From positions 346,039-410,038 of the forward strand of contig JAHLEZ010000040.1 of NCBI GenBank assembly GCA_020726505.1: a stretch of 64,000 bases of DNA, read 5' to 3'. The position numbers were made by a program, and so were the translations under genes. Shown here one piece after another: positions 59,712 to 64,000 of the stretch (position 1 is the stretch's first letter; each line of letters begins with the position of its first letter). The notes below the pieces were generated by a model. The model had not been told where the DNA came from. It did no database searches and was given only the letters and a program-made list of their open reading frames with translations. Origin of the DNA: Leptodontidium sp. MPI-SDFR-AT-0119. Taxonomy: Eukaryota; Ascomycota; Leotiomycetes; Helotiales; Leptodontidiaceae.

Positions 59712-59854
59712 ATTCCTCCTCTTGCCTCGTTGTCGTAAGAACGCCCGTGCCTAAGTTATTAGAATCTTGTTATATATAAATAACGCGCTTCTTAGTATAT
59801 CGCCATTTTGTCCACCCTTTATTAGCTAGCGTCTACACTCACCTACGATAGGAT

Positions 59855-60450
59855 TCAAACTATTAGTCGAATCGCTCCGAGTAGCGGTAAAAGCCCCCTC
59901 CTCTTCCGACTTGCGTTATTTATGTTAATACTCTTTAGTTCGTGGATGTAGCGGAGGACCTCTTCATAAGACAAAGCGCAGTCGATGTGTATGATATTGC
60001 GTATTAAGGTTAGTAATCTTCCTCGAGCTTCGACGTCGCCTAACAAGAACAGTATAACACCCCCCTGTCCATTAAAATTCAGAGTCGACTTCTACTAGCT
60101 ATACCTCTTCTTCCTCTCCCTCTTCGACATCGGTCTCCTTACTCTCGCTCCCTAAAGCCCTAGCTTCCTTAACCCCGGCGAACCCGAGTCCTCTTCTCAC
60201 CGAGACTTTAGCTACAACTCCTATATCGAAACTGGCCCCTCACCTTTTAAAAACCCTTGCCTCTTTATTAACACTAAAATCTTCTCCTTCCCTTATTAAA
60301 CCTCCGGCTTCCTTAACGACATTATAGTCTTCTCCTTCTCTCACTAAGCCTCTCGCGTCGAGTTCCCAGTAACTATTAACATAGACTCTGGCTAACCCCT
60401 TAACTATTACATCTACAGTAAATACTATAGTGAAGAATATACTATTAGCG
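59855..60450 (-). pseudogene. Unidentified minus-strand coding remnant
   Basis: Two coding-like minus-strand stretches. 59855-60046 is open (63 codons, 'IIHIDCALSYEEVLRYIHEL'). 60070-60450 is nearly open in another frame, with a repeated Glu/Gly-rich segment ('RGLVREGEDYNVVKEAGG', then 'GLIREGEDFSVNKEA') and an acidic run 'DVEEGEEEE'. They could be exons of one gene or two genes; I cannot join them. No family recognised. It lies downstream of the RPA1-like gene on the same strand. Confidence 0.4.
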
Positions 60451-60818
60451 AAGATTGCGAAGATTAGGCCACTCTTATACTTAGGCAGTTTATAGTAAAG
60501 AACGTTAATACGCTAGTTAGATAAGAAGGCAATTACATTCAAGGCAATTTCGGTGTGTATATGAGTCCGTAACATCTGTATTTGTGATCCTCGAACCAAA
60601 CCCACGGACATAACTATTTATGTATAAACTGCTCACCTCTTACTTTCCTACAAGCCTCCCACCCTTTAGGAGTATGCCTTATTATCGGTCTAATTCCTTA
60701 TAGTATGTGCATAAGCCGAGAAACTATTTAAGCTAAGCTAACTAACCCCTTATCAAACCGAAGCAGCTTGTTAGTCGTTATCCGCCTTTTTTACTAGTGT
60801 ATTATGCTTGAAAATAAG

Positions 60819-61754
60819 CTAGTAAGTATATAACTTAGCCTTAGTCGACTTGCTTAGTGCTCTGTTTATTTTACTTAGCGCTTCATCGGCTACTTGGGAA
60901 AATTGGCAAGGAGTCGCGATATAGTACACAGAGCCCACTTGAAGCTTTTCGTAAAACTCGTCATAGCGTGTAGTATTAACCTTAACCTTAATCTCCCTAC
61001 TCTCGTCCACGAGCTTGAGATTAAACACCTTCTAGTCCATAGTCTCGAAATACCTAATCTTTGACTTGTAAACCACGCGAGCTTTAATAATCCACTTAGG
61101 AGCATAAGGCGACAGTAGTTTAATAGGAGATATATTCGCGCGGAAGGGAGGGTTCGAAGAGGAGGATTCGCTTTGGAAAGGATTAAGATCAAGGCCCTTT
61201 AGCTTCGCAGGTCGGATTACAGTGAGTGTAACAAGTTGACTAATCTTCTCGACTTCGCCTAGGCCCTCGAGGACGTCGAAATCAAAAACTATTAAGATTT
61301 TACTAGAGTTAGTAAACAATCTCAAATCAAGTACGAGTGATTATAGACCTTAAGTCATTAATAAAGTCAGCCCGGTATCCCTTTAACTATACTATAGAAC
61401 CTTCCTTCAACTTCCCGTCTTAAATAACTCTCTCGGATTATACTCCTAACGACGGATTAGTATACACTTAACTTCTATGTAAGGCAACTTACTAGCTAGT
61501 ACTGTGTACCTCACCGAGTTATTAATATCACTTAAGACAATAGTGTATCTTGCTATTATAGTAGTTAACACGTCTAGAACTAGTTTGACCTTTAAGCACT
61601 AGCAAATCAAGGACTGGCCTTCGGAGATCGCTGACGTGTTATGTAGGGTATCGCTAAAGATATTACTAAGTTAAATTAGTAGAAGCGCATTCCTTTTCTA
61701 AGTAACTTACTTTAATACTCCCTGAGTGATCTAATCGCGCGCTGCGTCTGCCAT
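60819..61754 (-). pseudogene. RPA1-like gene (large subunit of replication protein A), truncated
   Basis: A minus-strand frame from ATG at 61752-61754 begins 'MADAARD', a TAG (former Gln), then 'ITQGVLK', as RPA1 proteins do. The RPA70N-type domain follows: 'ARYTIVLSDINNSVRYTVLA' (about 61540-61600), 'GKLKEGSIV' near 61415, and 'KILIVFDFDVLEGLGEVEKI' (about 61240-61300). A Ser-rich linker leads to the first DNA-binding OB fold: 'LLSPYAPKWIIKARVVYKSK' (about 61050-61110), 'FNLKLVDESREIKVK', and 'YEKLQVGSVYYIATPCQ' (about 60900-60950). RPA1 binds single-stranded DNA during replication and repair. The frame is lost after 60819, so the second and third OB folds and the zinc region are absent. TAG/TAA codons at former Gln show RIP, and there is at least one frame change near 61360-61450. 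The start lies 144 bases from palindrome 61898-61922. Confidence 0.82.
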
Positions 61755-61897
61755 TTTGTGTAAGTACAGATGGTGTCTTTATTAATAAAAGAAGGACGAC
61801 CTTACTTTATTTGTTTTGGCTGTTTAGTTAGTAGCGCAAGGGTGGCACATCTCGGGGTGGGCTGGCCCGTGCGCGCGCGTTAGCCGGCAACTATTTG

Positions 61898-61922
61898 TTT
61901 TAGTATACTAGTATGCTAAAAC
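61898..61922. promoter_or_regulatory. 24-bp palindrome between two divergent genes
   Basis: TTTTAGTATACTAGTATGCT plus AAAA, preceded by CTATTTG and followed by CATTT. It lies in the 224-bp gap between the divergent starts of the RPA1-like gene (61754, minus) and gene Z (61979, plus). A promoter element is one reading; a recombination or mobile-element end is another. Confidence 0.45.
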
Positions 61923-61978
61923 ATTTAACTTATAATATAATTAAACCTTATCGCCTACTTAATAAATACTATAACTAT

Positions 61979-63865
61979 GGCATCCCATAATCTCAAGACG
62001 TAGAGTAATAGCTTGAAACAGCTAATCTTACCTCGTAAGATCGCTACGAAACGCAAACGCGCGACCGAGACTGAAACCTCAGGCGATAAGAGCAAGAAAG
62101 CTCTGAAGAAGGGGCGGAAGAAGAGTAAAGCGAACATTATAACAAAGGATATGGAGCGGAGAGAAAGGAATAAGCTTTCTTAATAAAGAGTTTAGGCGGC
62201 GAAGGCTAAATAGTATACTTTTTTAACCCTCCTTCCTCATCTTATACTGACCGTCTTAGGGCATCATTGCTAACCGCGCTACAGAGCATCCTCGAAACTC
62301 ACTCCGGCGCGCAGAGGGCGGTCCAGCGCGCGATGTACGTTATTAGCAGTGAAAAACTAAGCGACAAGGTATCCTTTAATTCCGGCACACTTAAGATGAT
62401 CCCTATAGAGGCTTACTATGAAGGCCAAGTTCCGACGTCCGACTAGCTGTAGGATCTTGTGTATAAGGACTTAGATTAAGAAACCCTTGTTAGTGTGATT
62501 GTCAATTATAGCGAAAATGACTAAACTAAGGACTAAGTCACTTAGAAGATCGTTGCCGAAACATTGTTTAGAGGGATCAGTTAACCGCCTAAGACCTTCA
62601 GTGATATCTCGGGTGTCATCGATTTCCCTTTACCCTCGACAGACTTCGAACTAAGGCTCCCTTCTAAACTTAGCCGTACTATTATAAACGCTAAAGCCGC
62701 TTTTGAATATATAGTTAATATTGTCTTTGTTAATTAATTGATTAAGTATTATATCGACACAGGTCACGCTGGGCTCACAGTTCTCGCGGGACAATGTGAA
62801 AAGATTTAGTTCGTTGTATTATGTACTGAAGCCAACGTCTCCCTCCTCCTCGAACCAGACTATAGCTTCCAATCCCTTACTGCTAAGTTATATAATCTTG
62901 TGGTGATCCGCTAAACTTCAAGCCACGTCCTTTTCCTCCCTCTAAGGTTGATTTACGCAACCTTTACGATTATAGCCGGAATTTTATATAATAATTCTTT
63001 CTGCACATACTAGAATATTTAGGGGGTGACGATAGGAATAGTCTACGCCTTAGATAGGAATAAGGAAGGAGATAACGAAGATAAACTGAACTATGTCGTT
63101 AAGTCATAGCTGGACACCTTAAAGGAAGGCATAAAGCAGAAGCCTTTGCGTCGAGAGATTAAGGCGGCGATTAAATCGGCTTACCTTTAGAACCTTCGCA
63201 GAGATAAGGGGCTCTTGAAATATACTGACCGGGTAAAGGCTTTTATTGTAAAGTATTTCCTAGAAGCCACACTTGAGGCTTTAGATATAGTAGAAGATAG
63301 AGCAATAAACTGACTGTTAGTACTTAAGTTACGGGACTAAGGCACGGAGTAAGACGAGGATGAAGGTGATAAGTTAGAGGAAGAGGATGATATGCCGGAA
63401 CAATAAGGTGCGGAGGACTAAATAGAAGGCGAGGGTAAAGAATTAGAGGATACAAGCGTAGATAGTGAGGAGGAGTTAGAGGAAGATATTAATAAGTAAG
63501 GAGATTATGTTTTAGAGCAGGAGGATGACAAGGGAAGTAAGTATGCGACTAATGAGGCGAGTGAGGAAGAGGGTAGCGAGGACGAGAATAGTAAGGCGAG
63601 TAAGGAAGAGAGTAATAAGGAGGTACATAGCCAAGCGAGCGAGGAAGAGGAAAGTGAGGAGGTACATAGTTAGGCGAGCGAGGAAGAGGAAAGTGAGGAA
63701 GTGTATAGCTAGGCGAGTAAGGCAAAGGGAAGTGATAATGGGGAGGATGAAGAGAGCGAGGAGGGTGGAAGTGAGGATGGGGAGGATGAAGAGAGCGAGG
63801 AGGGTAGAAGTGAGGATGAGGACGATAGGGTAAGCCAGGACTAGGATAATGCCGTAGTTCAAGGG
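61979..63865 (+). pseudogene. Unidentified telomere-abutting gene Z with an acidic repeat tail
   Basis: Starts 'MASHNLKT' at 61979. The first 70 codons are strongly basic ('TKRKRATETETSGDKSKKAL', 'GRKKSKANIITKDMERRERN'). A possible intron ends near 62282 (CTACAG), after which the frame reads 'ILETHSGAQRAVQRAMYV', 'GTLKMIPIEAYYEGQVPTSD', 'ISGVIDFPLPSTDFELRLPS', 'CEKIQFVVLCTEANVSLLLE' and 'RREIKAAIKSAYLQNLRR'. From about 63350 it is Glu/Ser/Asp-rich with tandem units ('QASEEEESEEVHS' type; a 39-bp unit GGGGAGGATGAAGAGAGCGA... twice near 63737 and 63776). Internal TAG/TAA fit RIP. The frame has no stop of its own and continues into the telomere repeats as Leu-Gly codons, so the 3' end was probably lost. 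No family recognised. Confidence 0.55.
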
Positions 63866-64000
63866 TTAGGGTTAGGGTTAGGGTTAGGGTTAGGGTTAGG
63901 GTTAGGGTTAGGGTTAGGGTTAGGGTTAGGGTTAGGGTTAGGGTTAGGGTTAGGGTTAGGGTTAGGGTTAGGGTTAGGGTTAGGGTTAGGGTTAGGGTTA
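63866..64000 (+). repeat. Telomere, 22.5 TTAGGG repeats
   Basis: Perfect TTAGGG units from 63866 to the last base, G-rich strand running 5' to 3' toward the end, so this is the right chromosome end. The junction CAAGGG/TTAGGG shares GGG with the repeat. Confidence 0.99.

Noticed and set aside
63512..63862. Minus-strand hydrophobic repeat ORF and plus-strand Arg-rich ORF over the acidic repeat
   Set aside because: Both are off-frame readings of the GAGGAAGAG-type tandem repeat that encodes the Glu/Ser-rich tail of gene Z, which continues the upstream frame.

Overview
This is the right-hand end of a chromosome of a filamentous ascomycete (Pezizomycotina; class not determinable by eye, Leotiomycetes is only a guess). 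The last 135 bases are an uninterrupted TTAGGG array with the G-rich strand running outward, so base 64000 is the physical end or very close to it. Most of the window is A+T-rich repeat DNA that carries the mark of repeat-induced point mutation (RIP). Coding frames stay recognisable, but CAG and CAA codons have become TAG and TAA, CpA is depleted, and catalytic Asp codons have become Asn.

Layout. 1-4995: plus-strand Ty3/Gypsy element (G1) cut by the window edge, ending in its 3' LTR. 5460-6260: RIP-damaged hAT transposase. 6569-10328: decayed host-type AAA+ ATPase gene with clear introns. 10720-10909 and 12740-13446: two short inverted-repeat elements (MITE-like) on either side of a small membrane-protein gene (12008-12400). 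13540-39095: a minus-strand gene that I recognise as the fungal single-copy cellular reverse transcriptase, rvt. It is split by 22.5 kb of nested retrotransposons. Gypsy G2 (14357-36811, target duplication TCGAC) sits in rvt. A second copy of the same family, G3 (28159-35602, target duplication CTGTT), and a Ty1/Copia element (16442-23996, target duplication TTTAT/CTTAT) sit inside G2.

39100-41584 is ordinary-looking DNA in which I support no gene. From 41585 to the end is subtelomere. It holds a solo LTR in a 23-bp array and a truncated second Gypsy family. It then holds two divergent copies of a two-gene module (minus-strand basic protein, plus-strand SNF2-like helicase), each with a minisatellite on its left, followed by a 97-bp minisatellite. 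Last comes a terminal block of at least three RIP-damaged genes with recurrent 24-bp palindromes between them. One of these is a clear homologue of the large subunit of replication protein A (N-terminal domain plus first DNA-binding OB fold). The outermost encodes an acidic repeat protein whose frame runs straight into the telomere repeats.

Functionally, almost nothing here looks translatable except the 130-codon membrane protein. The window is best read as a fossil record: host genes at the subtelomere boundary broken by transposons, and a terminal gene block with DNA-metabolism content (RPA1-like, SNF2-like) that may be cargo of a subtelomeric element. All family calls come from reading translations by eye; no database search was run.
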